A DNA stretch of 64,000 nt from Rivularia sp. MS3 (GCA_019192545.1 JAHCMI010000036.1:21260-85259), one strand, 5' to 3'. Shown: positions 9,299 through 18,034, numbered from the stretch's first letter. The notes: a model not told the origin generated them from the sequence alone. Translations and numbers: made by a program.

Positions 9299-9847
9299 TT
9301 AGCTGCCTATACATCCACCACTGGTATTTTTGACGCATATCGAGACTCTTCCTCCGTATTCACCTGCGGCTCGAAATTGGGAAACATCAAATTTTAAAGT
9401 TACTTTACCCTTAACAATTACTGTTTCTGTTTCATTACCATCGGGTAAAGTTTCAAATTCTGTACCTGCAATCGTTACGGGAATAGTATTTCTAGAATTC
9501 TCTTGGCTGAAGGTGTTTCCTGTAAGATTATCAGCCTTTACTTCATATTCAACTTCGACAGGTGAGCTTAACTCGTTTTGGCGAACTCGCATTTGCCATT
9601 CTATTGCGCGAGTCGTGCCTTGCTGATTAAATTCTGGAGGTGCGTATAAATCTTCTATATTTTTAGCTGTTCCAGTTTGTTGTCCGTTTAAAAAGAATTC
9701 CGAAGAATTTAATTTTTCGTCAACTTCTGAAGGCGATATCCGATTAATTTCCGTAGGTGCCGATTGTGCTAAAAGTTGTGATTGCGATAAACCCAAAAAT
9801 CCCACAACCATAGCCAAGCAGCATCTTAATTTACATTTGCTGCTCAT
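9299..9847 (-). CDS. Secreted protein of the fimbrial operon, probable minor subunit
   Basis: 182 residues with an N-terminal signal sequence (hydrophobic core LAMVVGFLGL, likely cleavage after LLAQSA near residue 30). The mature part is predicted to be beta-rich (IEWQMRVRQNE, PVEVEYEVKAD, VTLKFDVSQFRAAGEYGGRVSICVKN) and has two Cys residues near the C-terminus (SICVKNTSGGC). I do not recognise a named family. It sits between the pilin-like gene and the chaperone gene on the same strand, with 62 bases to the chaperone, so a role as minor subunit, tip or co-chaperone is inferred from position only. Confidence 0.6.
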   Translation of the reverse strand: MSSKCKLRCCLAMVVGFLGLSQSQLLAQSAPTEINRISPSEVDEKLNSSEFFLNGQQTGTAKNIEDLYAPPEFNQQGTTRAIEWQMRVRQNELSSPVEVEYEVKADNLTGNTFSQENSRNTIPVTIAGTEFETLPDGNETETVIVKGKVTLKFDVSQFRAAGEYGGRVSICVKNTSGGCIGS

Positions 9848-9891
9848 TTTTTGATACTCAATTATTATTTGCCGTAAACTACGGGCTTATA

Positions 9892-9970
9892 CCAGTAACC
9901 AATCTTCACTATTGGTAACTGGAGGCAGGCATTTTGCCTGCACCAGCAATAACCAGAGTTTAATCTGGTT
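9892..9970 (-). promoter_or_regulatory. Three consecutive stem-loops after the pilin-like gene
   Basis: Read along the minus strand just past the pilin stop, the spacer holds three hairpins: AACCAG/CTGGTT (9951-9956 with 9965-9970, overlapping the stop region), GCAGGC/GCCTGC (9925-9930 with 9936-9941), and CCAGTAACCAAT with ATTGGTAACTGG (9892-9903 with 9911-9922, one mismatch). None has a good T-run, so they look more like mRNA-stabilising or processing structures than full terminators. Fimbrial operons such as pap are known to use an intercistronic hairpin after the major subunit gene to keep its mRNA abundant. Confidence 0.6.
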
Positions 9971-10587
9971 TAGAAATTACCTACTGCGGTTGCTTCTACT
10001 GTTAAGATACCGCCAGTGTATCTACCAGCAATAGGAGCGGAAGCTGTACCACGATCGTCTTCAAAGTTAAACTCTAAGTTAACTCCTCCTACTTGTAAAG
10101 GTTGATCTCTAAGTTCTGAGAAGTCGCGATTGGATATAGTTCCAGACTCATCAACAACTGACATCACAGCTTTTCTAAAATCTCTATCTCCTTCTGTAAA
10201 ACCGTTTGTAAGGTCTTGTCCTTCAGGATTTACTTTGATAGTTACGGTAGGTGTAACGGAGCTGTTTCCGTAAACAGCATATAGTTCATCTACTGACTTT
10301 TGGATACTTGTTGCAGTAGATTCTGATTGTAGTTGTGGTGCAGTCAAATCAATTTGGTCTGTACCATCTGTTGTACCAGCATAATCGGTTTCAGCGCTTG
10401 TATCGCCGTTCAATTCACCTTGAGAAACTCTTAATTCAACGGTTTCAAAAGTACGCAAAAATAGTACTTCATCTACGGTCAAATTAACGCTTACATCTTG
10501 CTTAACTGCGCGTGCTGGTGCTGCGAAAATAGTGCTACCAACTACAGCTGCACTTGCAGCCAAAAGACCCAAAACTTTCTTGTTCAT
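9970..10587 (-). CDS. Pilin-like secreted subunit (probable major fimbrial subunit)
   Basis: 205 residues. A clear signal peptide (MNKKVLGLLAASAAVVGSTI, cleavage near APARA at about residue 27) precedes a beta-rich, acidic, Thr/Ser-rich mature chain with no Cys. The C-terminus (PIAGRYTGGILTVEATAVGNF) resembles the conserved last strand of spore-coat-U/DUF4402-type fimbrial subunits (G-x-Y-x-G-x-x-T-V), which the chaperone completes during export. It is first in an operon with chaperone and usher genes. The sequence is too diverged to name a family with certainty. The spacer upstream presumably holds the operon promoter. Confidence 0.65.
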   Translation of the reverse strand: MNKKVLGLLAASAAVVGSTIFAAPARAVKQDVSVNLTVDEVLFLRTFETVELRVSQGELNGDTSAETDYAGTTDGTDQIDLTAPQLQSESTATSIQKSVDELYAVYGNSSVTPTVTIKVNPEGQDLTNGFTEGDRDFRKAVMSVVDESGTISNRDFSELRDQPLQVGGVNLEFNFEDDRGTASAPIAGRYTGGILTVEATAVGNF

Positions 10588-11604
10588 TTAAATTCTCTCT
10601 GTTCCTAGTAAGGTAAATGTTGTATGTTTGATAAACTCTCTTGTTCTGACTTATCCAAATTAGTTTGCTAAAGGGATTTAAAATAAACCTAGAGAATGAA
10701 GTTATTTAAAAGATAAAAATACGTACACCTGGATTTATGGAGCCAATATTCCGGTACAGTATATTTTATACAAGGTTTCTTATAACCATAATTTTAACTT
10801 CATGCTTTAATTAAGCGGTTTGATAGAGATTCCCTGGTAAGCCCGAGAGTAATGAAAAAACGAAATTTGGTTATGGAAACAATCAAATTAATTTCAATAT
10901 TTGATTTTTACGATGCATCACCTCCGCTGATAATCAAATGAAAATCTGTTGTCATACACTCTCGTTAATCTCATGGAATAGCTGTTGAAGCGACAATCAA
11001 TCAACGAGGTGTAAGAAATTATTTTTACTACCAGTTTGTTGAAAAACTGTCTATAAATTGTATGATGTTGCTTAACTGCCGCTATTTATCTGGTAAATAG
11101 AAAACGGATAGGAGTCTATGATGCTTATTCCAATAACCGAGTCTGCAAAAGAATGCTGTCTTTAATGGCAAGCAAATAAAGTATATTATTGAATATTTGA
11201 TAATATATGCAATATACTCTTCCTGAATTACGAAGCTAACAAAAATATTGCCATTTATCAGTTTACAATTGCTCTTTTACAAACGTATTTTCTTAAACTC
11301 CCATACATTCAAAATTTGTTCTTAATTAACTAGATTATTTAAATTTAATATCAAATAACCTACAGTTGGACTCAGAACCTTTATCGATTTTTGTTTATTG
11401 CTTCGTAACAGGTTTACATCAAGAATGTAACCTGTACTCCTAAAATACAACTTCAGTGATAATATTGAATTCAAAAAAAATAATGTAAAAATAATGTCAG
11501 AGATAACACTGAGAATAATCAAGAAAACACAAGGGTATAGGGGGTAGAATTATTAACTGGTCGCTGGTGAGCGATCGCTGCTTGCTGCTAACTGTTAACT
11601 GACT
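10588..11604. other. 1 kb divergent spacer upstream of the fimbrial operon
   Basis: This long AT-rich spacer separates the fimbrial operon (minus) from a sensor kinase (plus) and must hold both promoters; I cannot place -35/-10 elements with confidence. A 29-residue frame at 10852-10941 (plus, starts MKKRNLVMETIKL) has a modest GAGAG in front of it but no other support. A HIP1 site and STRR-like units (CTGCTAACTGTTAACTG) lie just before the kinase start. A frame at 11322-11522 is AT-rich and not convincing. Confidence 0.4.
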
Positions 11605-13032
11605 ATGTTTCAAACTACTCGTCGTCGTCTGGCAATTTGGTATACAGCAGTAACTGCCGTGCTATTGTTGCTGTTTGCTAGTGGAGTGTATTTATATGTA
11701 CGCAATACTTTGATCGAGCGAATCGACGATACTTTAAACCACGTGGTGGAAGTTGTGGAGCGTTCGCTGGTTATCGAAGCTGTAAATTCAAATAACAGTC
11801 AGTTTAGGATAAATTTAGAAGCAAGTTTCCGTGATAATGCTGATACTCGGGATGATGACCGTATTGATTTGGAATGGTTTAGTCCTACGGGTAAATTACT
11901 TTGGTCTACTTTATCAGAACCATTAAATATTCCGATTCATCCAAATCGTATGGGTGAAACCGTGCGGGTATTGAGAGGAGTTAGGGAGAGATGGGGAGAT
12001 AAGCGGACAAGGGGACAAGGAGAAGAGGATGGGATTTCTGAGCCGATACTTTTGCGACAAGTTACTGAAAGAGTACAGGTTGGACGGCAAGTTTTGGGAT
12101 ACCTCCGAGTAAGTCATCCTTGGTTTGAGGTGACAAAACCGAGCCGTCAGTTGATTGTAGATTTGGGCTTGGGTATTGGTTTGATGCTATTTTCTGTAGC
12201 GGCAAGCGGATGGTTTCTTTCTGGAAAAGCAATGCAGCCGGTTAGAGAGTCTTATCAACATCTTAAACAATTTACCGCAGATGCTTCTCACGAACTTAGA
12301 AGCCCTATCGCTTTGATTCAAACTAACGTACAGGTTGCTTTGAATGAGTTGGAAGTAACCCAAGCACGAGGGGCTAACGTAGAGCATTATCAACAACAGT
12401 TAAAGTTAGTGGAAAGATTGACGCAACGGCTTGGTAAGTTAGTCAATGATTTACTGTTTTTGGCACGTCAGGATAGTGGAATTAGTGCCTATGATTTTTC
12501 CGCTTGCCCTATTGATGCTTTGCTTATGGAAGTAGTTGAAGAACAACAATTGCTTGCAGCAGAAAAAAATGTAAATCTACTGTTACATTTTATTGATTCG
12601 GTGGAAACTCAAACTAATCCGGAATTACTTGATGATTGGTTTACTTTAATGGGTAATTGGGAACAATTAGTCCGTTTATTTACGAATTTGATTAGTAATG
12701 CTTTACGCTATACCGAAGAGAGGGGAAAAGTAGAAGTTGAATTAGCGCGGATCGAACTTGTGAATCGTTCGGTGCTGCAAGTTAAAGTCATAGATAACGG
12801 TATCGGGATTCCACCTGAAGCCTTACCGCGCTTATTTGACCGTTTTTACAGAGTTGATCCAGCACGCAGCCATAGTTCGAGAAATACTTTGATGAAAAAT
12901 ACTACTGGTTCGGGTTTAGGATTACCTATCTCTAAAGCAATTCTTGAAAATCATCAAGGGCAAATACAAATTGACAGCATTCTCGGCAAAGGTACAACAG
13001 TTACTGTCACTTTGCCAATTATTCCTGAGTAA
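11605..13032 (+). CDS. Membrane-bound sensor histidine kinase (RppB/NrsS-like), orphan
   Basis: 475 residues. Two membrane segments (about 12-31 and 183-203) enclose an extracytoplasmic sensor region. After a short linker comes the HisKA domain with H229 in FTADASHELRSPIAL, then the ATPase domain with N365 (NLISNALRYT), the G1 box DNGIG (397-401), FDRFYR near 411 and GSGLGLPISKA (436-446). All catalytic motifs are intact. The arrangement resembles the cyanobacterial RppB/NrsS sensors, which act with an OmpR-type regulator; no regulator gene is next to it. Residues about 126-144 (WGDKRTRGQGEEDG and flanks) are the translation of an intergenic repeat, so the sensor domain carries an insertion. 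Confidence 0.9.
   Translation: MFQTTRRRLAIWYTAVTAVLLLLFASGVYLYVRNTLIERIDDTLNHVVEVVERSLVIEAVNSNNSQFRINLEASFRDNADTRDDDRIDLEWFSPTGKLLWSTLSEPLNIPIHPNRMGETVRVLRGVRERWGDKRTRGQGEEDGISEPILLRQVTERVQVGRQVLGYLRVSHPWFEVTKPSRQLIVDLGLGIGLMLFSVAASGWFLSGKAMQPVRESYQHLKQFTADASHELRSPIALIQTNVQVALNELEVTQARGANVEHYQQQLKLVERLTQRLGKLVNDLLFLARQDSGISAYDFSACPIDALLMEVVEEQQLLAAEKNVNLLLHFIDSVETQTNPELLDDWFTLMGNWEQLVRLFTNLISNALRYTEERGKVEVELARIELVNRSVLQVKVIDNGIGIPPEALPRLFDRFYRVDPARSHSSRNTLMKNTTGSGLGLPISKAILENHQGQIQIDSILGKGTTVTVTLPIIPE
11979..12033 (+). repeat. Intergenic STRR-type repeat inside the kinase reading frame
   Basis: The stretch contains GGGAGAGATGGGGAGATAAG and then GGACAAGGGGACAAGGAGAA. The same series GGGGAGATAAGGCGACAAGG is found (reverse complement) in the spacer at about 15949-15985, and the GGGGAGAT units occur at 62890-62945 and 63949-64000. 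Here it stays in frame and is translated in the sensor domain. Confidence 0.75.
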
Positions 13033-13332
13033 TAATTATCAGAACTAAAAATGTTTCGGCTGATGGATATAAATTGTTTCTAGTGACAGATGCCTATGAG
13101 TAACTTTACCTAGTAATGTGGTTGATGACGCTGTAAGAATCATTTAATCGTTGACACACTAGCAGTTTGCTACAAGAAGTAAAAGATAGGAAACTGTTTT
13201 TTTTATTGATTGTTAATCTGTACTTATTTAATAATTTTTGTTGTATTGATTCTACAAATTGCTAATCTGTTTCTGATTACTATTTCTTCAGCAAAAACCT
13301 GTAAATTAAAATCAAGCTTTTAGGAGGGTTAT
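13033..13332. other. Spacer, no gene seen
   Basis: An AT-rich stretch without a credible frame. Its end carries a strong ribosome-binding site, TAGGAGG at 13320-13326, six bases before the ATG of the next gene. The promoter of that gene should lie here but was not assigned. Confidence 0.4.
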
Positions 13333-14181
13333 ATGCCAATTAATCTTAGAGAAGATGTTGCTTTTATTATATTAAAAAAAATTAATGAAGGCGGTCAGGG
13401 AATGCAGGAAATTGGCTTCTCTGAAACTGATTTTACAGGTCGAGGATTAACCAAAAGTGACTTTTTGGGACATTTAGATTATCTAAATCAAAAGCAGTAT
13501 ATCCAAGCTAAGTTTTCGGGTAATGCATACGCAAATCAGGAAGATGTACCTAGCGTTACTAACCCTGATGAGGTAGATGCTAGAGTTGCAAATACTTTCG
13601 GTGCTGAAGATGGTCCTCTTCCACATTTAATTACTTTTGAAGAGGCTAAGTTAACTGATAAAGGACAAAAGCTACTTGAAAGAATGGAGGAGAATCCTCC
13701 TAAAGCTTTAGATAAAGGTCCTGCAACTCCGATAGCTACCAAAGATATGCCCTTTTTAGAAAAGGTAATGCTTAAGGGCAATTTAAATGACATTTTCGAT
13801 GCTAGAGATATTAGTGAAGTGGTGTTCCGTACTATGCGGGATATGATGACTACTGAAGCATCCGAACGGGTTTCTCAAGAATTGCACGAGCCAGCGGAGC
13901 CTACTAAGGATAAAGCTTTGCAAAATGAAATTGCCGATTTATGGAAAGATACTAATCCTATAGTGGCTTTCTTGAGTAAAGTACGTCCGCCTCTAAAAAT
14001 CGATTCCGACACTTTCTTATTCCGTATTCGTCAAGAAGGTGGTTTACAAAAGGGTGTAGATGAAAGAATGGTTGTTAAAGCCGTATTTTCTGCAACTAAA
14101 GATGAACTATCGCAAGAAAGAATTAAGGAAGTAGAAGGGTTTTTACCGGATACAATTCTTAAGTTGTGGCAAGAGGCTTAG
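13333..14181 (+). CDS. Protein with winged-helix-like N-terminus and DUF2267-like C-terminus
   Basis: 282 residues, preceded by a strong Shine-Dalgarno TAGGAGG. The N-terminal 120 residues (AFIILKKINEGGQG ... LTKSDFLGHLDYLNQKQYI ... LTDKGQKLLERM) have the spacing of a winged-helix domain with a C-terminal LTxKG strand-turn. From about residue 150 the chain resembles DUF2267: ISEVVFRTMRDMMTTEASERV, then SDTFLFRIRQEGGLQKGVDE with KAVFSATKDELSQERIKEVEGFLP at the end. DUF2267 proteins are small helical proteins of unknown function. Cytoplasmic and soluble. Both assignments are from pattern memory. Confidence 0.6.
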   Translation: MPINLREDVAFIILKKINEGGQGMQEIGFSETDFTGRGLTKSDFLGHLDYLNQKQYIQAKFSGNAYANQEDVPSVTNPDEVDARVANTFGAEDGPLPHLITFEEAKLTDKGQKLLERMEENPPKALDKGPATPIATKDMPFLEKVMLKGNLNDIFDARDISEVVFRTMRDMMTTEASERVSQELHEPAEPTKDKALQNEIADLWKDTNPIVAFLSKVRPPLKIDSDTFLFRIRQEGGLQKGVDERMVVKAVFSATKDELSQERIKEVEGFLPDTILKLWQEA

Positions 14182-14300
14182 TGTTAGGAATTAGGAGTTA
14201 GGAATTAAAAGTTAGGAGTTAGGAGTTAGGAGTTAATTCCTGACTCTTATTTTTTGTTTGGTAGTTACTATCCTCTGTTCCCTGTTCCCTAATTCCTAAA
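14182..14300. repeat. Heptameric STRR (TTAGGAG) array
   Basis: Units TTAGGAG / TTAGGAA / AAAGTTA repeat almost without break from 14184 to about 14235, and the reverse-complement variety (CCTAATTCCTAA, CTGTTCCCTGTTCCC) follows at about 14275-14300. The same heptamer is found at 15906-15928, 49016-49043 and 62785-62818. Confidence 0.85.
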
Positions 14301-14307
14301 AACAATC

Positions 14308-15840
14308 TTAGCCGAGCTTAGACCATTCCCTTATCCTGTTTTTAAATCCTAGCCATTCGTCATACACATCATTAAATAACTTATTTACTGAAGCATATTC
14401 TTTTAATAATTGCTCTGTTTTCCTTTCGGTTTCTCGAATAATCTCAGAACTAAATCTTTTCAAAGTAATTTTTCCCGATCTTTCTAATTCGAGTACTTTT
14501 TCAAGTTGTTTGCTATTTTTTTGATTGTATTCAGCTAATATTTCGGTATAAGTTTGCAAGCAGACAGCTTGAAATATTTGCTGGTAGTGGGATGGCAAAC
14601 TATTCCAAGCGTCTTGGTTAACCACCATATCAAAGGTTGTACTTGGTTCCCACCAACCCGGATAGTAATAATACTTTGCTCCTGCTTCATGAAGCCCTAA
14701 TTCAAAGTCATCATATGGTCCTACCCACTCAGCAGCTTGAATTATTCCTGTCTTAAAAGCTTCTGTAATTTTGCTTGTCGGAATCGCACCATCAGGAAAT
14801 TCTTTATCTAACCTGACATTAAACCTTGTTAAAACTTCTCCTCCTAATCCAGGAATACGCATAGTTATTCCATCGAAATCTTGTATTTTTTCAACTTCTT
14901 TTTTAAACCATCCCCCCATTTGCGCTCCAGTCGCTGCTGCGGGAAATGGAATCACATTTAATCCTACTTTTTTGTAGATTTCTTGAATAAAAGTGAATTT
15001 GTTATCGGATTCTTTTTTATAAAGAAGCCAAGCTGTTTGTTCTTGAGGAGTTAAACCGTGAGGAATGGAGCTACCGAAAAATAAAACCTTATATCTACTA
15101 TTGTTGTAGTAAATACCGCTGAAGCCACACTGAATTTTACCCTCATTAACCTTATTTAATATTTGTTCTGTTAATATTGTTTTTTCTTGATATAACTCAA
15201 TATTAAAACGACCACCTGTAATTAAATTAATACGTTCGCGGATAATTTTTGGAGCCTTAGCAAGAATAAGTTTGTTAGATTCGTCCAAAAAGCTTGCCAT
15301 TTTCCAGGAAACAATTGGCATTTGCATATACTGACTAGCCAACCCACCGCTAATTACCCCTACTGATGTAAGAGCAGCTGTTGAAAGGAAATTTCTTCGG
15401 TTTGTAGGTAATGAAAGAAATGGTTTTGAATTTTCTTTTTTCTTATTCTGACTATTTAATTCTGGCTGTGTAGCAACTATAACCGCAAGCGCCTTAAACA
15501 TTCCAGCAGCGGCTTCTATCTCTTTAACATAATCTTCTGGCGTATTATTTGCACCTATTTTATTCGCGGCATTGTTTAAAAGATGAGATAGCTCACTTAC
15601 CTTATTTTCGTCATATACATCATTAAGAATATTTGGCAATTCCTCCGCATAAACCTTAAGTGCTTTCGCTTTGATACGAGGTGTTTGGCCATTATTAAGT
15701 ACTTCAGCACTATCTCGTAAACATTGCCCTATCTCGTTGAAGAACTTTTCGAGTTTTTGACGCTTTTCATGTTTAGCTTGTTTTAAACCATCAGTTACTT
15801 CAAATAGCTTTTTCGCAACTTCGAGTAAATCCCTCAACAT
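14308..15840 (-). CDS. TRAP-type (DctP-like) solute-binding protein with an N-terminal helical domain before a Tat-like signal
   Basis: 510 residues, about 150 more than a usual DctP. Residues 1-125 form a charged helical domain (LLEVAKKLFEVTDGLKQAKHEK, then VYAEELPNILNDVYDENKVSEL). At 146-170 comes a twin-arginine-like segment, TNRRNFLSTAALTSVGVISG. The rest follows the DctP pattern: SWKMASFLDESN, GRFNIELYQ, GGWFKKEVEKIQDFDGITMRIPGLGGEVLTRFNV, AAEWVGPYDDFELGLHEAGAKYYYYPGWWEPSTTFDMVVNQDAW near 375-420. TRAP transporters import organic acids with DctQ/DctM membrane subunits, but none is encoded nearby, so it is an orphan. A Tat motif inside the chain suggests a membrane-anchored protein with a cytosolic helical head, or a mis-set start. 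Confidence 0.75.
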   Translation of the reverse strand: MLRDLLEVAKKLFEVTDGLKQAKHEKRQKLEKFFNEIGQCLRDSAEVLNNGQTPRIKAKALKVYAEELPNILNDVYDENKVSELSHLLNNAANKIGANNTPEDYVKEIEAAAGMFKALAVIVATQPELNSQNKKKENSKPFLSLPTNRRNFLSTAALTSVGVISGGLASQYMQMPIVSWKMASFLDESNKLILAKAPKIIRERINLITGGRFNIELYQEKTILTEQILNKVNEGKIQCGFSGIYYNNSRYKVLFFGSSIPHGLTPQEQTAWLLYKKESDNKFTFIQEIYKKVGLNVIPFPAAATGAQMGGWFKKEVEKIQDFDGITMRIPGLGGEVLTRFNVRLDKEFPDGAIPTSKITEAFKTGIIQAAEWVGPYDDFELGLHEAGAKYYYYPGWWEPSTTFDMVVNQDAWNSLPSHYQQIFQAVCLQTYTEILAEYNQKNSKQLEKVLELERSGKITLKRFSSEIIRETERKTEQLLKEYASVNKLFNDVYDEWLGFKNRIREWSKLG

Positions 15841-15902
15841 CGCTGTTTTAAATTATGCTTTTTTTTAGAATAATTTAAAACAACGATGTCCGAACATGAT
15901 TA

Positions 15903-15990
15903 TCGTTAGGAGCAGGGAGTTAGGAGTAGCGACTAAAGAATAATTATTTTCTCCTTGTCGCCTTATCTCCCCATCCCCCCATGCCCGATA
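15903..15990. repeat. Mixed STRR-type intergenic repeat
   Basis: TTAGGAGCAGGGAGTTAGGAG (15906-15926) is followed by TCTCCTTGTCGCCTTATCTC and CCCATCCCCCC. The latter part is the reverse complement of the repeat that is translated inside the histidine kinase at 11979-12033. Confidence 0.75.
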
Positions 15991-16005
15991 CTTAATCCCA
16001 AAAAT

Positions 16006-17109
16006 TTATTTTTTCATCATCTGAGTAACGCGATCGCGCAGTAGCACTTCTTTTCTACTATCTTCGAGAGTTTTTGCTAAAGTAATTGCTCTTTGATAAA
16101 AGTTGCGAGCGGTGGGATATTTTCCAAGCTTTTCATAGAGTCGAGCGTAGGATTCAAAAGATTTCAGTTCTTCCAGCGGACTTTGTAAGTTTTTAGCAAT
16201 TTCTAAACGTTTTTCTAATAATTCAAAAGCACGATTGTATCGTTCGACGGAACTATAAGCAGCTACTAATCCATCAATTGCCCGTAATTGATTGAGATTA
16301 TCTCTCGATGCTTTAGCCAATCTTAAAGCTGCTGCATAATTAGTGATAATGTCTTGATAATTACCGACTATCTCGTAGACTTCACCTAAATTATTTAAAG
16401 TGTTTGCTTCACCTATGGGGTCGCCAGTTTGTCGCCGGTAATTAAGAGCATTTTTGTACAGTTTAACTGCTTTAGTGTAATCTCCTAATCTTGCGGATAC
16501 TAATCCCAAATTACTCAATGATATACCGTACCCTTCAGTACTGTTAATGCTTTGAGCAATTGTTAATGCTTGCTCAAAAGTTCGGGACGCAGTTTGAAAT
16601 TCTCCTTTTTGTAGCAGTAAAGTACCAATATTATTCAATGCGAAAATCTGACTTTGAAAATCTTTGGTATCGCGGGCGATCGCCAAACGTCTTCTAATTG
16701 CATCATTGGCTTTTCTATACTGTTTTAGTTCTACGTAATTTTTGCCTAAAAATTCGTAGGTTAAACCAATTGCATTTAAGTCTCCAATTGAATGATAAAT
16801 CTCTAATGCCTGCAATAAAGATTTAACTGCCTTGTGGGGATTGCCTTGAATATTTTGCCTTTCACCCAAACGAAGTAAAGTATCTGCATCGTCTCTCGAC
16901 TGCATTAATACTTTTTTATCAATTTGAGGATAATGCAATTGTTCGGTAATATCGGCAGCATTCGCAGCAACAGGACTCAAAAACAAGGAAAATAACAAGA
17001 AACCAAAAGCATTGTTCAACTTCAAAGACAATTTATTTGACGATGACTTGCGAACCTTATAGAATGAGTGCCCAAATTTATTTTTTGCCAGTAAATTTCG
17101 CTGTTTCAT
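16006..17109 (-). CDS. Exported tetratricopeptide-repeat protein
   Basis: 367 residues. A basic N-terminus is followed by a hydrophobic segment (NNAFGFLLFSLFLSPVAANA, about 32-51) with a signal-peptidase-like ANA-A site, so the repeat domain is probably periplasmic. From about residue 74 there are at least six TPR units with the A/G-x-x-Y/L spacing (NPHKAVKSLLQALEIYHSIGD, AIGLTYEFLGKNYVELKQYRK, FALNNIGTLLLQKGEFQTA, GISLSNLGLVSARLGDYTKA, EANTLNNLGEVYEIVGNYQD, KLGKYPTARNFYQRAITLA). This is the Rapsyn/LGN-like 40-residue spacing common in cyanobacteria. It should be a protein-protein scaffold; the partner is unknown. Confidence 0.85.
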   Translation of the reverse strand: MKQRNLLAKNKFGHSFYKVRKSSSNKLSLKLNNAFGFLLFSLFLSPVAANAADITEQLHYPQIDKKVLMQSRDDADTLLRLGERQNIQGNPHKAVKSLLQALEIYHSIGDLNAIGLTYEFLGKNYVELKQYRKANDAIRRRLAIARDTKDFQSQIFALNNIGTLLLQKGEFQTASRTFEQALTIAQSINSTEGYGISLSNLGLVSARLGDYTKAVKLYKNALNYRRQTGDPIGEANTLNNLGEVYEIVGNYQDIITNYAAALRLAKASRDNLNQLRAIDGLVAAYSSVERYNRAFELLEKRLEIAKNLQSPLEELKSFESYARLYEKLGKYPTARNFYQRAITLAKTLEDSRKEVLLRDRVTQMMKK

Positions 17110-17196
17110 AAAAATTTGCCCTAAAAATAATTTTTAAGTAAAACTATATACAAATCAGAAAATAACTACCAGCATAATTCATTATCATCAGCGCTT

Positions 17197-17835
17197 TTAC
17201 GCAGAAACTGGCTGAAGAAAATTTTCACCCAAATATATAGCACGGATGTCTGCTGGTAATTTTTCTTCAAGCATACGATAACCTTCCTGGAGAAAATTTG
17301 CTACTTCGTTCGGAGAAATACTTTCTCCTTCAGCTTGTAGGTAAGCAGCAATTCGAGTTTCACTCCAGTGGAAAGTTTGAGCCATTAACACCATCAACCT
17401 TAACATCGGTGGTAATTGATCTAATGACTGTTCTACATAGCACCACAGGGGCGGTGAAGTAGTCTTAAGTGAATAATGAATACTTTCGGTAGGTGGTAGC
17501 TCGGTTTCGTTGATGCAGTAAGCTGTCATGTTAATCAGCCAGTTTTGTAGAGTCATGGCTGGTGCATTAGGCTCTGTAGCTTCTAAATTAACTCCACCGA
17601 TTTGGTAATAAATATGTTTCCAAGTCATAGCAAATAAATAATCTGCCTGTACTGGAGAACGGGCTGAATGCATGATTAAGGTGTAGACGATGGGGCTGTA
17701 TCGGCAGAAAATCGCCGTAAAGTACCTGCCAGCATCTGGGTACTGTCCAAACAAATTTATCAGTTCTTGGTCGCTTTTATGGAACAGTGACTTAACTAAG
17801 GGGTGGTTGGATTCTGGAAAATTAGGAATTTGCAC
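17197..17835 (-). CDS. ECF-like sigma-70 family factor, divergent
   Basis: 212 residues from a GTG start. Residues 18-75 fit sigma region 2 (LINLFGQYPDAGRYFTAIFCRYSPIVYTLI, then ADYLFAMTWKHIYYQIGG). After a linker, residues 130-195 fit region 4 (EQSLDQLPPMLRLMVLMAQTF, HWSETRIAAYLQAEGE, ANFLQEGYRMLEEKLP), that is, the helix-turn-helix for -35 recognition. There is no region 1.2 or 3, as in ECF (group 4) sigmas. The usual acidic residues of region 2 are only partly present, so it may be a degenerate or alternative regulator. No anti-sigma gene is adjacent; the TPR protein downstream lies 87 bases away. Confidence 0.7.
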   Translation of the reverse strand: MQIPNFPESNHPLVKSLFHKSDQELINLFGQYPDAGRYFTAIFCRYSPIVYTLIMHSARSPVQADYLFAMTWKHIYYQIGGVNLEATEPNAPAMTLQNWLINMTAYCINETELPPTESIHYSLKTTSPPLWCYVEQSLDQLPPMLRLMVLMAQTFHWSETRIAAYLQAEGESISPNEVANFLQEGYRMLEEKLPADIRAIYLGENFLQPVSA

Positions 17836-18034
17836 AGTCTTTTTTTATCTATATTGCTAGAATTATTTCAGAAATGTATATTTTTCGTTAATCGCATAAT
17901 ATCTTGGTGTTGATATATTTAGCACGAACATTTTGATTAAAAGTTTTCATACACCCGCTAAGCACTACTATGCAATTTAAGTCTTAATTGACTTTTGTCA
18001 AAAACAGCTTTCTTATATACTTATTGATTTGTTC

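Noticed and set aside
11322..11522. 66-residue minus-strand frame in the kinase upstream region
   Set aside because: AT-driven composition (Ile/Leu/Asn/Phe) and no start signal.
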